Shown: piece by piece, positions 27,874 through 37,436 of the stretch | How the letters are laid out: every line of letters starts with the position of its first letter | Position numbering within the stretch: the first letter of the stretch is position 1 | Origin: Synechococcus sp. CBW1004 | Lineage (GTDB): Bacteria > Cyanobacteriota > Cyanobacteriia > PCC-6307 > Cyanobiaceae | Assembly (NCBI RefSeq): GCF_015840715.1 | Contig: NZ_CP060397.1 | Coordinates: 2,004,686 to 2,068,685, forward strand | Direction: 5' to 3' | Length of the DNA: 64,000 bases | Program-made: the position numbers and the translations under genes | Notes under the pieces: generated by a model | What the model saw: the letters and a program-made list of their open reading frames with translations, nothing else | What the model was told of the DNA's origin: nothing | Database searches by the model: none

Positions 27874-30636
27874 ATGGTGAGAGAGAAAATCGTCGCCATC
27901 TTGTTGCAGTGTTTTTTGCTTTTCAGTGTTCTTGTCCCGTTCTCGCTCGCGGCGGGACTCGTGGCGGCTCTGCTGGCGAGCATCGGATTTCGTGCGCTGC
28001 CGCTGCTGATTCAGGGGGCGCTGCTGCCTGTCGTGCTGCTGGCCTGGCTGGTGCTGCTGATGCTGATTTATTGCGGCATCACCACGATCGCAGGCTTCTT
28101 TGTCTCCAAGCCTCGCCGGGCCACCGGTAGCTTGCATTCAATGTCGCCTGGGATGGCTTTTCTTTTTTATCAATATGCGGTGTACAGCCTGCTCGAGGCG
28201 ACGCCATTCCTGGTTAATTTGTTGCGGGATATCGCCCCCCTGAGGCTGCTCTTTTTCAGGAGCTTCAGCACACGCTGCAGGCTGCCTCTTTCGACTGCGG
28301 GAGCTGCCGGAACCATTCAGGATCCCGACATCATTCATATCGACCGTTCGGTGCTTGTCGGTCACGGTGCCCGCCTCGTGGCCCATTCGCTCGTGGTCGA
28401 CGATTCTGGTCGCTACGTTTACCAATCCGCGCCCATCCGCATTCACAGTGGAGCGACGATCGGGGGCGACACGTTGGTCGAGCTGGGGGTCAGCATCGGT
28501 CGCAACGCCATGATCGAGCCCTTCAGCAGGGTGCCTGCTTACACAGTGGTTCCCGATGGTGAGGTGTGGGGTGGTGTGCCGGCCCGATTTCTGCGCAGGC
28601 GATTCGAGGACCTCCCCGTCTCTGTTCAGGCGACCAATGCAACAGTGCTGCCCACATCATCCGATGAAGAGACGCTGCAACTGATCGCCACAAGTCTTGG
28701 GGTGGATCGCGGCAAGATTGATGCAAGCGGTGGATCGAATAACTGTGATGAGTGGGATTCGCTTGGTCAGATGTCGATCGCGGCTTCTTTGCAGCTTCGC
28801 CACGGCATCAAGCTGTCTCCGGAACAGATCTTTTCACTGAACAGCGTCCAGGATGTGCTGGCCCACCTGCAGCATCCCAACGGCATCCAGCCATCGGATC
28901 TTCCGTTGCAGCTCTCTCTGCCTCGCGATCCGGAATTGCTGCCCCTGCTGGATCATGGACGCGTGACATCTGCCCTCTTGGCCAGGGGCCAGTCACCCGA
29001 CCTTGAGGGTCAGGATGGTTCCATTCATGTGGTTGTTGCCGCGACCTTCGTGGCGGAGCCCTTGGCACAGGCTCTGCGGCTGTGGAGCCGGGCTTTTGGT
29101 GTCGCCGTCAGCATTGAATTCGCTGGCTTCAACCAGGTCACGGCCTCCCTTCTGGATCCCGGCAGTCCTTTCGGTCGCAATCGCGATGGAATCAATCTGG
29201 TCCTGGCAAGGCCGGAAGACCTGATGACCCTGAATGATGTGCGTGGCGAAAAAGTCGTCGATGCCATCTTCAGCGCTGCCCAGAAGTTTATGGAACGCGG
29301 AGGTAGCCTGATGCTGGCGAATCTGCCAGCGGCTGTCTCCCCGTTCTCTGCCATTGCGGCGGCTGATTTCAACTGCCTTCTCAATGACTGGAGCGAGCGG
29401 ATGAATTCCCTGCCTGGTCTGATCAGCTTTGATTTTGCTGCCATCGTCAATGCTGTTGGCGCCGATCACGCCCCCGATCCTGACCTGGAGATCGCGGCGT
29501 CCACCCCCTACAGCAGGGAAGTTTATGATCGGCTTGGAATCGCGCTTGCGCGTGTCGTTCGGCGTCGCCGAATCGCTGCGAAGAAGGTCATCGCACTGGA
29601 TGGTGATGGAACGCTCTGGCAGGGTGTTCTCGGTGAAGATGGTATGGAAGGGGTGCGACTTTCTGAGGGGCATGCCTGGTTTCAGAGGCGGCTCATTGAG
29701 CTCAAGGAAAAAGGCGCTCTGTTGGTGATCGTCAGCAAGAATGAGCCTGAAGATGTCTGGGAGCTGCTAGAAGTCCGAGCTGATTTCCCGCTGAACAAGC
29801 AGGACTTTGTCGCTCACAGGATCGGTTGGAAGCCCAAGTCTGAGGCGTTGCGTGAATTGGCCGTTGAGTTGAATGTCGGGTTGGATTCCTTTCTGTTCAT
29901 TGACGACAGTCCAACCGAGCGAGCGACGGTCGAGGCCGGCTGCCCGGAGGTGACGGTTCTGCCGCTTCCTGCGGATTCCAGGCATTACGCTTCGCAGCTC
30001 AATCGTCTGTGGTGTTTTGATGCCCTCGGCGCAACGATGGAAGACGCCAGCCGCCATTCCATGGTCCAGGCAGAAGCCAGGCGCCGTGAGCTGGCAGCGA
30101 AGAATGATGACCTCGAGGCTTATTTGAAGTCGTTGGGCCTTGAAGTCAGGTTTTCTGTGGCCGCATACCAGGACGTACCAAGGTTGGCGCAGCTCAGTCA
30201 GAAAACCAATCAGTTCAACCTTTCACTCAGGCGGCGAGACGAGGATGCCTTCAGGGCGCTGCTTGCAGATGGTGCTCATCAGGTCTGGAAGATTTCGGTG
30301 GTTGATCAGTTCGGGGAGTACGGAATTGTCGGGCTGATCATTGCGAGATTGGTTGATTCTCGGTCCCCTGTCTGCCTGGAGATCGAGAGCTTCATGCTGA
30401 GTTGCAGAGCGTTGGGACGGGGTGTGGAGGAGGCGGCCCTGCATGCCTTGTGCTGTTGGTGTCAGGATCTGGGTGTGGAAACGGTTGTGGCTCCCTACGT
30501 CGTTGCTCCCCGCAATAGTCCTGTGCGCGACTTCTTCAGGCGTCAAGGTTTTTCTGATGCCTCCCAGCTCTTCCGGCGTCCGCTGTTGCCGCTGCCTGTC
30601 CGGCCCGGTCATGTGAATCTGATCGTTCAGATGTGA
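27874..30636 (+). CDS. Membrane/LbH/ACP/FkbH-like multidomain protein
   Basis: 920 residues from the ATG at 27874, chosen because GGAG lies 9 bases upstream (GTG at 27808 and ATG at 27826 are alternatives). Order: two or three transmembrane helices (1-110), a left-handed beta-helix region of the type found at the C-terminus of some NRPSs (about 150-235: SAPIRIHSGATIGGDTLVEL), an acyl-carrier-like domain with Ser296 in CDEWDSLGQMS, then an FkbH domain with the HAD motif LDGDGTLWQG (Asp576, Asp578), VSKNEPEDV and FLFIDDSPTERA, and a GNAT-like C-terminus. FkbH enzymes load a glyceryl or lactyl unit from 1,3-bisphosphoglycerate onto a carrier protein; here the carrier may be built in. GC is lower than in the PKS genes. 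It precedes PKS1 by 119 bp. Confidence 0.85.
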   Translation: MVREKIVAILLQCFLLFSVLVPFSLAAGLVAALLASIGFRALPLLIQGALLPVVLLAWLVLLMLIYCGITTIAGFFVSKPRRATGSLHSMSPGMAFLFYQYAVYSLLEATPFLVNLLRDIAPLRLLFFRSFSTRCRLPLSTAGAAGTIQDPDIIHIDRSVLVGHGARLVAHSLVVDDSGRYVYQSAPIRIHSGATIGGDTLVELGVSIGRNAMIEPFSRVPAYTVVPDGEVWGGVPARFLRRRFEDLPVSVQATNATVLPTSSDEETLQLIATSLGVDRGKIDASGGSNNCDEWDSLGQMSIAASLQLRHGIKLSPEQIFSLNSVQDVLAHLQHPNGIQPSDLPLQLSLPRDPELLPLLDHGRVTSALLARGQSPDLEGQDGSIHVVVAATFVAEPLAQALRLWSRAFGVAVSIEFAGFNQVTASLLDPGSPFGRNRDGINLVLARPEDLMTLNDVRGEKVVDAIFSAAQKFMERGGSLMLANLPAAVSPFSAIAAADFNCLLNDWSERMNSLPGLISFDFAAIVNAVGADHAPDPDLEIAASTPYSREVYDRLGIALARVVRRRRIAAKKVIALDGDGTLWQGVLGEDGMEGVRLSEGHAWFQRRLIELKEKGALLVIVSKNEPEDVWELLEVRADFPLNKQDFVAHRIGWKPKSEALRELAVELNVGLDSFLFIDDSPTERATVEAGCPEVTVLPLPADSRHYASQLNRLWCFDALGATMEDASRHSMVQAEARRRELAAKNDDLEAYLKSLGLEVRFSVAAYQDVPRLAQLSQKTNQFNLSLRRRDEDAFRALLADGAHQVWKISVVDQFGEYGIVGLIIARLVDSRSPVCLEIESFMLSCRALGRGVEEAALHALCCWCQDLGVETVVAPYVVAPRNSPVRDFFRRQGFSDASQLFRRPLLPLPVRPGHVNLIVQM

Positions 30637-30686
30637 GCGCAGGAGGGATGTTTTGGTGCCTGCCCCGCCGCACGCGACTCGCGTGA

Positions 30687-30695
30687 TGCTACAAT
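30687..30695 (+). promoter_or_regulatory. Extended -10 promoter element upstream of PKS1
   Basis: TGCTACAAT is an extended -10 (TGn + TACAAT), 60 bp upstream of the PKS1 GTG. No good -35 is visible, as is common with extended -10 promoters. A closely related 19-base block is found upstream of the acyltransferase gene at 46441. Confidence 0.55.
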
Positions 30696-30755
30696 TGGGG
30701 TCTGGAACACGTTTAGTCAAGATCCTGTCATCGGCGCCCAATAGAGCGATTCACC

Positions 30756-33700
30756 GTGCCCACCCTCACCGCCCTGCAGCTTGCTCTTCTCAATCAGAAA
30801 GCGGCTCGGGAGCGGTCCCTGCAGGCTGCCGAGCCCATTGCTGTGATCGGCGTGGGCTGCCGCTTCCCCGCTGGTCCCGGTCGCCCCGATCTGGCATCTC
30901 CTGATCAGTTCTGGGACTTTCTCTGTTCCGGTGGTCACGCGATCGGTACCGTGCCCGCCAGTCGCTGGGCGCTTGATCGTTATTACGATCCAACCCCAGG
31001 CACCCCCGGCCGTATGCATTGCCGTCATGGGGCCTTCCTGGCTGAGGTGGATCAGTTCGACCCCGTCCGCTTCGGGATCTCCCAGCGTGAGGCGGAGGCC
31101 ATGGATCCTCAGCAGCGCCTGATCCTCGAGACGGCCTTGGATGCTCTGGAGCGCTCCGGTCTGGGCGAGCGTCAGCTCAGGGGCAGTTGCAGCGGCGTCT
31201 ACATGGGGATCAGCACCTCCGACTATGCGCTGCGGCAGGTGGCCGACCAGCCCCCTGACAGTCGTTACGACCTTTACTTCGCCACCGGAAACACCTACTC
31301 CATGGCGGCCGGAAGGCTGGCTTATGTGATGGGGCTGCAGGGCCCGGCCATGACCGTGGATACCGCCTGTTCCTCGTCGCTGGTGGCGGTGGATCTGGCC
31401 TGCCGCAGTCTGCGCGACCGCAACACCGACCTGGCCCTGGCAGGAGGTTCCAATGTGATGTTGTCGCCTCTGAACAGTCTCTGCTTCTCGCGCAGCGGCA
31501 TGATGGCCAGCGACGGTCACTGCAAGACCTTCGATGCCGCTGCCGACGGCTACGTCCGCGGCGAAGGCTGTGGCGTGGTCGTCCTCAAGCGGTTGGCCGA
31601 CGCGCTGGCGGCTGGTGATCCGATCCTGGCTGTGATTCGCGCCAGTGGTGTGAACCATGACGGGGCCAGTGCGGGTCTGACCGTTCCCAACGGAGAGGCG
31701 CAGCATGGTCTGATGCGTCGCACGCTTGCCCAGGGGCAACTGGACGGGGACCAGATCGATGTGCTCGAGGCGCATGGCACCGGCACCGCTCTCGGTGATC
31801 CGATCGAACTCAGGGCCCTGGCGCCGGTCTATGCCCGTCCGGAGCGCGGCACCGCACTGCAGCTCGGCTCCGTCAAGACCAACCTCGGGCACCTGGAAGC
31901 GGCGGCCGGCATCGCCGGTCTGATCAAGTGCGTGCTGATGCTCCAGCACGGCCGGATCCCCCCCCATCTGCACCTGCGCCAGCCGACGCCCTACATGAAC
32001 TGGGGCGACTGGAAACTCCAGATCCCTACGACGCTCACGCCCTGGCCGCGCCAGGGGGGAGAGCCGCGGCGCGCGGCGGTGAGCTCGTTCGGCTTCAGCG
32101 GCACGAATGCCCATGTCGTGCTGGAGCAGGCCCCGGTGGAAGCCGTGCTGCCCTGGCCCCGCCCGGCAGCGCCTCTCGCCGGGGGCGACTGGCTGGTGTT
32201 CAGCGCCCTCGACAGTGAAGCCCTGCGTCGCTTCGCCCAGGACTTCGCGCGCTGGCTGCCCGATCAACCCGAGCAGGCCTGGGCCGCCCTCTGTGCCACG
32301 GCGCGCCGGTCTCGCAGCCTCCTGCGCTGCCGTCTGGCGCTCCGGGCCGCCTCGGCCGCCGAGGCGGCTCAGCAGCTCCGTCACTGGCTCGAAGCCGATA
32401 GGGGCTGCGACGCGGTCCACACCGCCGAGATCCCCAACCAGCCGCCCCGGCTGGCGCTGCTCCTCTCCCCGCTGAGTCGCGCCGAGCACTGGCAGGCCTG
32501 GCAGCAGATCGGTCTGCGCCCTTCCGCTCTGGTGTTTGATCCGGGCGAGGCGGCCCTGGCGCACGAGCTGGCCGGCACGCCCCCCCAGCTGCGCCTCATC
32601 CCCCGTGAGGCCGGTAGCGAAGCCCTGCTCGCCGAGCATGGCTACGGGGCGCCCCTGCCCCTGGAGGCCCCGGCAGCCGAGACGATGGTGCGGCTCTGGC
32701 TGGCCGGTCACGCCATCAGCTGGGATTCGCTCGATCCCGCCGGCCTCTGGCCCCGCCAGGCGCTGCCCACCACGCCGTTCAGCCGCACGCGCTGCTGGAT
32801 CGACGAAGCCTCCGCAGCTCTGGATCCAGGGGCTGACGCTGGCCTGATTCACCTGCCGAGCTGGACGGCGATCGAGCCCGGGGATGGCCGGGCGGCGCCG
32901 GCGGGCGCCGAGCTGCTGCTGCTCGGTGGGCCCTCGGCATGCCGCGATGCGCTCGTGGCCTCGCTGTCCGGCCGCTCCGTGATCCCCTTGGCGGACCTGC
33001 AGGCGCTCGAGGCCCATCTCAGCCTCAGGCGGGACCAGGGAGCCGACGCGAAGCCCGAGCTGGTCGTGCTGCAGGGGCTGGCGAGTGCTCCTGGGGGGGA
33101 GCCGGTTCGGCTCGATCAGCCCTTCTGGCAGGAGTGGCTGCCCCTGCTCCAGCAGCTCACCGGCCAGGCGGCGCAGCTGGATGGAATCCACTGGGCCATC
33201 GACGCGACGGCCACCGCCGGCTCGGAGGCCCTGGCCGCACTGCTGCGCTGCTGGGCCCGCGAACTCGGTGCCCAAGCCGGCGGCCTGCTGCGCTGCGGCG
33301 CCGAGGGGCAGGGTCTCAAGGAGCTGCTGCTCGCCAACCGCCGTCCCAGCGCCGGGGACGACTGGCGCTGGGACGGCAGCCGCATCGTGCGGCGGGCGCT
33401 CACGCCCCAGGCCTCCGCTCCGGCCGGGCCTGGCCTGCGGCTGCCATCCGGCGCCACCACGATCATCAGTGGCGGCCTCGGCGCCCTGGGTCTGGCGACC
33501 GCCCGCTGGCTGCAGCAGCGCGGCGCCACCCATCTCACCCTGCTCAGCCGGCGTTCTCCTCAGGCCAGCCAGCAGCAGGTTCTCGACGAGCTGCGGGCCG
33601 CCGGTACGGAGGTGGTGGTGGAGCCGGTGGATGTCTGCGCTGCCGACCAGGTGCGAGATCTGACCGACCGGCTGCTGCAGAGCGGCCGGCCTCTGGCCGG

Positions 33701-35690
33701 CGTCATCCATGCCGCGGGCGTGCTCGACGATGGCCTGGTGACCAACCAGACAGCGGACCGCTGCGCCGCGGTCGCGGCCCCGAAGGTGCTCGGTCTGGTG
33801 CATCTCGATCGCTGCACGCGTGAGCTGAAGCCCTGCTTCTTCATCACCTACTCCTCGCTCGCGGCGACGCTGGGCTCACCGGGACAGACCGCCTATGGAG
33901 CCGCCAACGGCTGGCTCGATGGCTACATGCAGCAGCGTCAGCGCGAGGGGCTGTCCGGGCTGTCGGTGAACTGGGGGCCCTGGGCGGGCGGTGGCATGGC
34001 GGCACGCTCCCCGCAGCATCTCGATCTGCTGGAGCCGGATCTGGCCCTGCAGGCCCTGGGCCGGTGCCTGGAGGACTCCGCCGGCCGTGCGGACACGACC
34101 GTCGTGATCGCCCATCTGGGAGCGAGCAGCGCCAGCAACCCGCTTGCGGACCGTGTGCGCCAGCTGGCAGACCAGCTCGCCAGCCTCGAGCAGCCTGGCG
34201 GGGAGCGCGGCCTGGCGCTGATCGAAGCCTGTCTGGCCGAGCTGCTCGGAGAGCTCAGCGGCTTCAACGCCGGCAGTCTCGATCGCGATACGCGCCTCGA
34301 GGCCCTGGGGCTCGATTCCCTGATGGCCGTCGATCTGGCCACCGCCGTCCAGGCGGGGCTCGGGGTCAGCCTCGGCCTCGGGGCCCTCAGCGGTGATCCC
34401 ACCCTCGGGAGCCTGGCCAGCCATCTGCACGGCCTGCTCCACAGCGATGGGCAGGACCCGGAGGACGCCCTGGATCTGGGCGAGGAAGCCACCCTGCCCG
34501 GCGACCTGCTCTCGCTGCTCGGCTCGGCGTCGCAGGAGCCGCCGGCTGAAGGGCCGGGTGAGGCGATTCTGTTCACCGGTGCCACCGGCTTCCTGGGCGC
34601 CTATCTGCTCGCGGACCAGCTCAACCGCTATCCCGATCTGTCGATCTATTGCCTGGTGCGCGCCGACGGCCCCGGCATGGCCCGCAGCCGGGTGCGCAGC
34701 AACCTCGAGCATTACGGGCTCTGGCAGGAGAACTATGGCCAGCGCCTGATCGGCGTGCCCGGCAACCTGGCCGAACCCCGTCTGGGGCTGGATCCACAGG
34801 CCTGGGAGGCGCTCACTGAGCGCCTCAGCGGCATCCTGCACAACGGCGCCCAGCTGAGTTATGTGGCCCCCTATGGCCAGCTCAGGGCGAGCAATGTGCT
34901 CGGCACGCTGGAGGTGCTGAGGCTCGCCGCAGCACGCTGCGACGGCTCCCGCCAGCCTCTGCCGGTGGAGTTCATCTCCAGCACCTCGGTCTACGAGGCA
35001 GCCGCTTACCGGGGGCGCGACCTCGACGAGACCAGTGACCTGAGTGAGTGGCAGGGCATTCACCTCGGCTATTCGCAGACCAAGTGGGTGAGCGAGCGGC
35101 TGGTCTGGAATGCGGCTCTGCAGGGTCTGCCGGTGCGGATCTACCGGCCGCCCCTGATCGCCGGCCATTCGCTGACGGGGGCCTGGCACGAACAGGATTT
35201 TTTGCACCGTCTCATGCGCGGTTGCCTGCAGATGGGCCTTGCCCCTGACCTGACGATGTCGCTCGACCTCGTGCCCGTGGATTACGTGGTGGCTGCCGTG
35301 GGGGCGATGGCCTGGCGCTCCAGGCCTCAGGCGTCGATGCCGCCGGTGTTCCACCTGCACCATCCCGAGCCGGTCCTGTGGACCGATCTGCTGGACGGGA
35401 TGATCGCGATGGGAGCCCCCCTGCGCGCCGTGCCGCTCGACCAGTGGCTCAGCCGCCTGGCCACCGAGCCCGGCAATCCGCTCTATCCCCTGCAGCCCTT
35501 CTTCACCCACCGCTGGGGTCCGGAACAGCTCACCTATCCGGAGCTCAACGCTCCCGCCCATCGAGCCAGGCCGGCCTGCCGGATCACCCAGACGGCCCTC
35601 AACGATGAAGGTCTCCGCTGCCCGGCCTTCAGCGACTTGCTGCAAACGTATGCTCGCACCTTCTTGGCGGATCTCCTTCGTCATGGCTGA
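30756..35690 (+). CDS. Type I PKS: KS - degenerate AT - KR - ACP - thioester reductase
   Basis: 1644 residues from a GTG at 30756. KS (about 27-455) is intact: Cys205 in DTACSSS, His340 in EAHGTGTALGDP, His379 in NLGHLE. The next 230 residues have KS-AT and post-AT linkers (ending PTTPFSRTRCWID) around a shrunken AT in which GHSxGE has become LVFDPGEAAL, so it cannot self-load. KR follows (about 705-1070; SGGLGALG near 900, Tyr in YGAANGWLDG), then an ACP (Ser1188 in GLDSLMAV) and a thioester reductase (GATGFLG at 1275, Tyr1439/Lys1443 in YSQTKW) that should release an aldehyde or alcohol. It resembles HglB-type terminal modules. PKS2 overlaps its stop by 8 bp, so the two are translationally coupled. 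Confidence 0.92.
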   Translation: MPTLTALQLALLNQKAARERSLQAAEPIAVIGVGCRFPAGPGRPDLASPDQFWDFLCSGGHAIGTVPASRWALDRYYDPTPGTPGRMHCRHGAFLAEVDQFDPVRFGISQREAEAMDPQQRLILETALDALERSGLGERQLRGSCSGVYMGISTSDYALRQVADQPPDSRYDLYFATGNTYSMAAGRLAYVMGLQGPAMTVDTACSSSLVAVDLACRSLRDRNTDLALAGGSNVMLSPLNSLCFSRSGMMASDGHCKTFDAAADGYVRGEGCGVVVLKRLADALAAGDPILAVIRASGVNHDGASAGLTVPNGEAQHGLMRRTLAQGQLDGDQIDVLEAHGTGTALGDPIELRALAPVYARPERGTALQLGSVKTNLGHLEAAAGIAGLIKCVLMLQHGRIPPHLHLRQPTPYMNWGDWKLQIPTTLTPWPRQGGEPRRAAVSSFGFSGTNAHVVLEQAPVEAVLPWPRPAAPLAGGDWLVFSALDSEALRRFAQDFARWLPDQPEQAWAALCATARRSRSLLRCRLALRAASAAEAAQQLRHWLEADRGCDAVHTAEIPNQPPRLALLLSPLSRAEHWQAWQQIGLRPSALVFDPGEAALAHELAGTPPQLRLIPREAGSEALLAEHGYGAPLPLEAPAAETMVRLWLAGHAISWDSLDPAGLWPRQALPTTPFSRTRCWIDEASAALDPGADAGLIHLPSWTAIEPGDGRAAPAGAELLLLGGPSACRDALVASLSGRSVIPLADLQALEAHLSLRRDQGADAKPELVVLQGLASAPGGEPVRLDQPFWQEWLPLLQQLTGQAAQLDGIHWAIDATATAGSEALAALLRCWARELGAQAGGLLRCGAEGQGLKELLLANRRPSAGDDWRWDGSRIVRRALTPQASAPAGPGLRLPSGATTIISGGLGALGLATARWLQQRGATHLTLLSRRSPQASQQQVLDELRAAGTEVVVEPVDVCAADQVRDLTDRLLQSGRPLAGVIHAAGVLDDGLVTNQTADRCAAVAAPKVLGLVHLDRCTRELKPCFFITYSSLAATLGSPGQTAYGAANGWLDGYMQQRQREGLSGLSVNWGPWAGGGMAARSPQHLDLLEPDLALQALGRCLEDSAGRADTTVVIAHLGASSASNPLADRVRQLADQLASLEQPGGERGLALIEACLAELLGELSGFNAGSLDRDTRLEALGLDSLMAVDLATAVQAGLGVSLGLGALSGDPTLGSLASHLHGLLHSDGQDPEDALDLGEEATLPGDLLSLLGSASQEPPAEGPGEAILFTGATGFLGAYLLADQLNRYPDLSIYCLVRADGPGMARSRVRSNLEHYGLWQENYGQRLIGVPGNLAEPRLGLDPQAWEALTERLSGILHNGAQLSYVAPYGQLRASNVLGTLEVLRLAAARCDGSRQPLPVEFISSTSVYEAAAYRGRDLDETSDLSEWQGIHLGYSQTKWVSERLVWNAALQGLPVRIYRPPLIAGHSLTGAWHEQDFLHRLMRGCLQMGLAPDLTMSLDLVPVDYVVAAVGAMAWRSRPQASMPPVFHLHHPEPVLWTDLLDGMIAMGAPLRAVPLDQWLSRLATEPGNPLYPLQPFFTHRWGPEQLTYPELNAPAHRARPACRITQTALNDEGLRCPAFSDLLQTYARTFLADLLRHG

Positions 35691-36205
35691 GCAGCCGATC
35701 CCCCCTGAACCGATTGCAATCGTCGGGATCGGCTGCCGCCTCCCGGGCGGGGTGTCCGGTCCCGAGGATCTCTGGGCACTGCTGCGTGAAGGCCGCGAAG
35801 CCATTGGCGAGATCCCAGCTGATCGCTGGGATCTGAACCATCATTTCAACCCCGATCCCCAGGTCCCCCTGCGCCAGCATCTGCGCCGCGGCGGGTTCGT
35901 GGATGGGATCGATCAGTTCGACCCCTCCTTTTTCGGCATTTCCCCGCGGGAGGCCGTCTGCATGGATCCCCAGCAGCGTCTGCTGATGGAGGTGAGCTGG
36001 CAGTGCCTGGAAGATGCCGGGCAGCCCGCCGAGGACCTGCGCGGCAAGCCGGTCGCCGTGGTCATGGGGATTTCCAGCGCTGATTACAGCACGCTGCTCT
36101 GGATTTCACGATCTGATTATGGCCTGCCGGATAACGAGCCGTTCATTCTGCCGGGAAACACAGGCTGTATTGCCGCCAATCGCCTCTCCTATTTCTTTGA
36201 TCTGA
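35683..36205 (+). pseudogene. PKS2, 5' fragment (first part of KS), interrupted by IS5-family element
   Basis: Begins with the ATG at 35683 inside the end of PKS1 (8-bp overlap) and encodes the N-terminal 174 residues of a ketosynthase: EPIAIVGIGCRLPGG, FDPSFFGISPREAVCMDPQQ, ending NRLSYFFDL. The IS at 36206 interrupts it just before the active-site cysteine, and the frame stops at 36216 inside the IS (RKL-stop). The remainder is 37437-43427. Removing the IS and one CTGA copy gives DL-KGPSFTVDTACSSS in frame and a total of 2170 codons. The fragment itself lacks catalytic residues. Confidence 0.92.
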
Positions 36206-37436
36206 GGAAGCTCTGATCAAGACCGGGAATTGAGCGCAAGCGTGTCTCATTCTCGCCAATGAGACACAAGTGGGGTATTTTGTCCTTGGCTACTCGCCAG
36301 GTACTCCAATCCAGGGCCTGACTGGCTTATTTCTCGTGAGTTCCCCGATCATTTTTGGCTGCTCACCCTCAAGATGGCACACTTATTCTGTCATTTACGC
36401 TGTAGAAGGACAACGTTCGCGCACCATCCAGAGATTGGCGAGGGCAAACAGCATCGTCAGCTTGAGGTTGTTCTTGCGGATGCCTCGGTAGAAGACCTTC
36501 CGAAATCCAAACTGGCACTTGATGATCCGAAATGGATGCTCCACCTTTGCCCTGACATGTGCTTTCGCCGCCTCCATCAGATCCAGCAGTCTTCCCTCTG
36601 GGGTGTCCGGTAGAACTCGGCGCTGTCCGGGCTTCATGGCGATGCGCATCTCTGCTTCGCAGTCCTTGAACGCCTCACGCTTTTCGATGCCGATGTGGCC
36701 AGAGTCGCCGTAGATCACGCGTTCCTCGCCATGGACGCGATCGGGTGCCGTGTTCAGCTCATGGACGTTGGCAGCCGTGCTCACCACGGAATGGACCAGA
36801 CCCGAGGCTGCATCCACACCGATGTGGCACCGCATCCCAAAGAACCACTGGTTGCCTTTGGCCACCGAGTGCATTTCAGGATCCCGCTCGCCCGTCTTGT
36901 TCTTGGTTGAACTGGGAGCGTTGATGATTGTGGCATCGAGGATCGTACCCTCCTTAAGCATCACGCCCTTCTCCCGCAGGCTCTGGTTCACCGTCTCCAG
37001 GATCTGCTCTGCTATCCGATTCTCTTCCAGGAGGTGGCGGAAGTTCAGGATCGTCGTCTCGTCAGGGATCCGGTCCTCAACCATGTCGATCCCAGCAAAG
37101 CGGCGGAAGCAGGGGGTATCGATCAGCATCTCCTCCATCAAGGGATCGGAAAGCGTGAACCACTGCTGCAGCAGGTGGATGCGCAGCATCACCTCCAGCG
37201 GAAACGGTGGGCGCCCGCCCTTGGCAGAAGGCCTGTGGTACACAGGCGAAATCAAGGCCAGGAAAGGATCCCAGGGCACTGTGGCTTCCATCTCATCGAG
37301 GAAGCGCTGCCGGCGCGTTTTCTTCTTGGCGTAGGTCTGCTCGTAGTCCGTGAAACCCAACTGGAGGGGGGCCGCCATCCGCTGCCAGTCTCATTATTGG
37401 AACTGTACTGATTCTATCGGGTTTTTCAGGGGTTCC
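36206..37436 (-). mobile_element. IS5-family insertion sequence inside PKS2
   Basis: 1231-bp element with imperfect inverted ends GGAAGCTCTGATCAA (36206-36220) and, inward from the right, GGAACCCCTGAAAAA (37436-37422), 11 of 15 matching. It is flanked by CTGA on both sides (36202-36205 and 37437-37440), a 4-bp target duplication as expected for IS5-type elements. It carries one transposase on the strand opposite to the PKS. Confidence 0.93.
36395..37378 (-). CDS. IS5-family transposase
   Basis: 327 residues, full length for the IS5 subgroup. N-terminal DUF772-type region (AKGGRPPFPLEVMLRIHLLQ, then PCFRRFAGIDMVEDRIPDET), then the DDE core: first Asp in TILDATIINAPSSTKN, second in VIYGDSGHIGIEKR, and the C-terminal Glu region KAKVEHPFRIIKCQFGF-like segment (here VEHPFRIIKCQFGFRKV). 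It looks intact and able to mobilise the element. No accessory gene is present. Confidence 0.94.
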   Translation of the reverse strand: MAAPLQLGFTDYEQTYAKKKTRRQRFLDEMEATVPWDPFLALISPVYHRPSAKGGRPPFPLEVMLRIHLLQQWFTLSDPLMEEMLIDTPCFRRFAGIDMVEDRIPDETTILNFRHLLEENRIAEQILETVNQSLREKGVMLKEGTILDATIINAPSSTKNKTGERDPEMHSVAKGNQWFFGMRCHIGVDAASGLVHSVVSTAANVHELNTAPDRVHGEERVIYGDSGHIGIEKREAFKDCEAEMRIAMKPGQRRVLPDTPEGRLLDLMEAAKAHVRAKVEHPFRIIKCQFGFRKVFYRGIRKNNLKLTMLFALANLWMVRERCPSTA

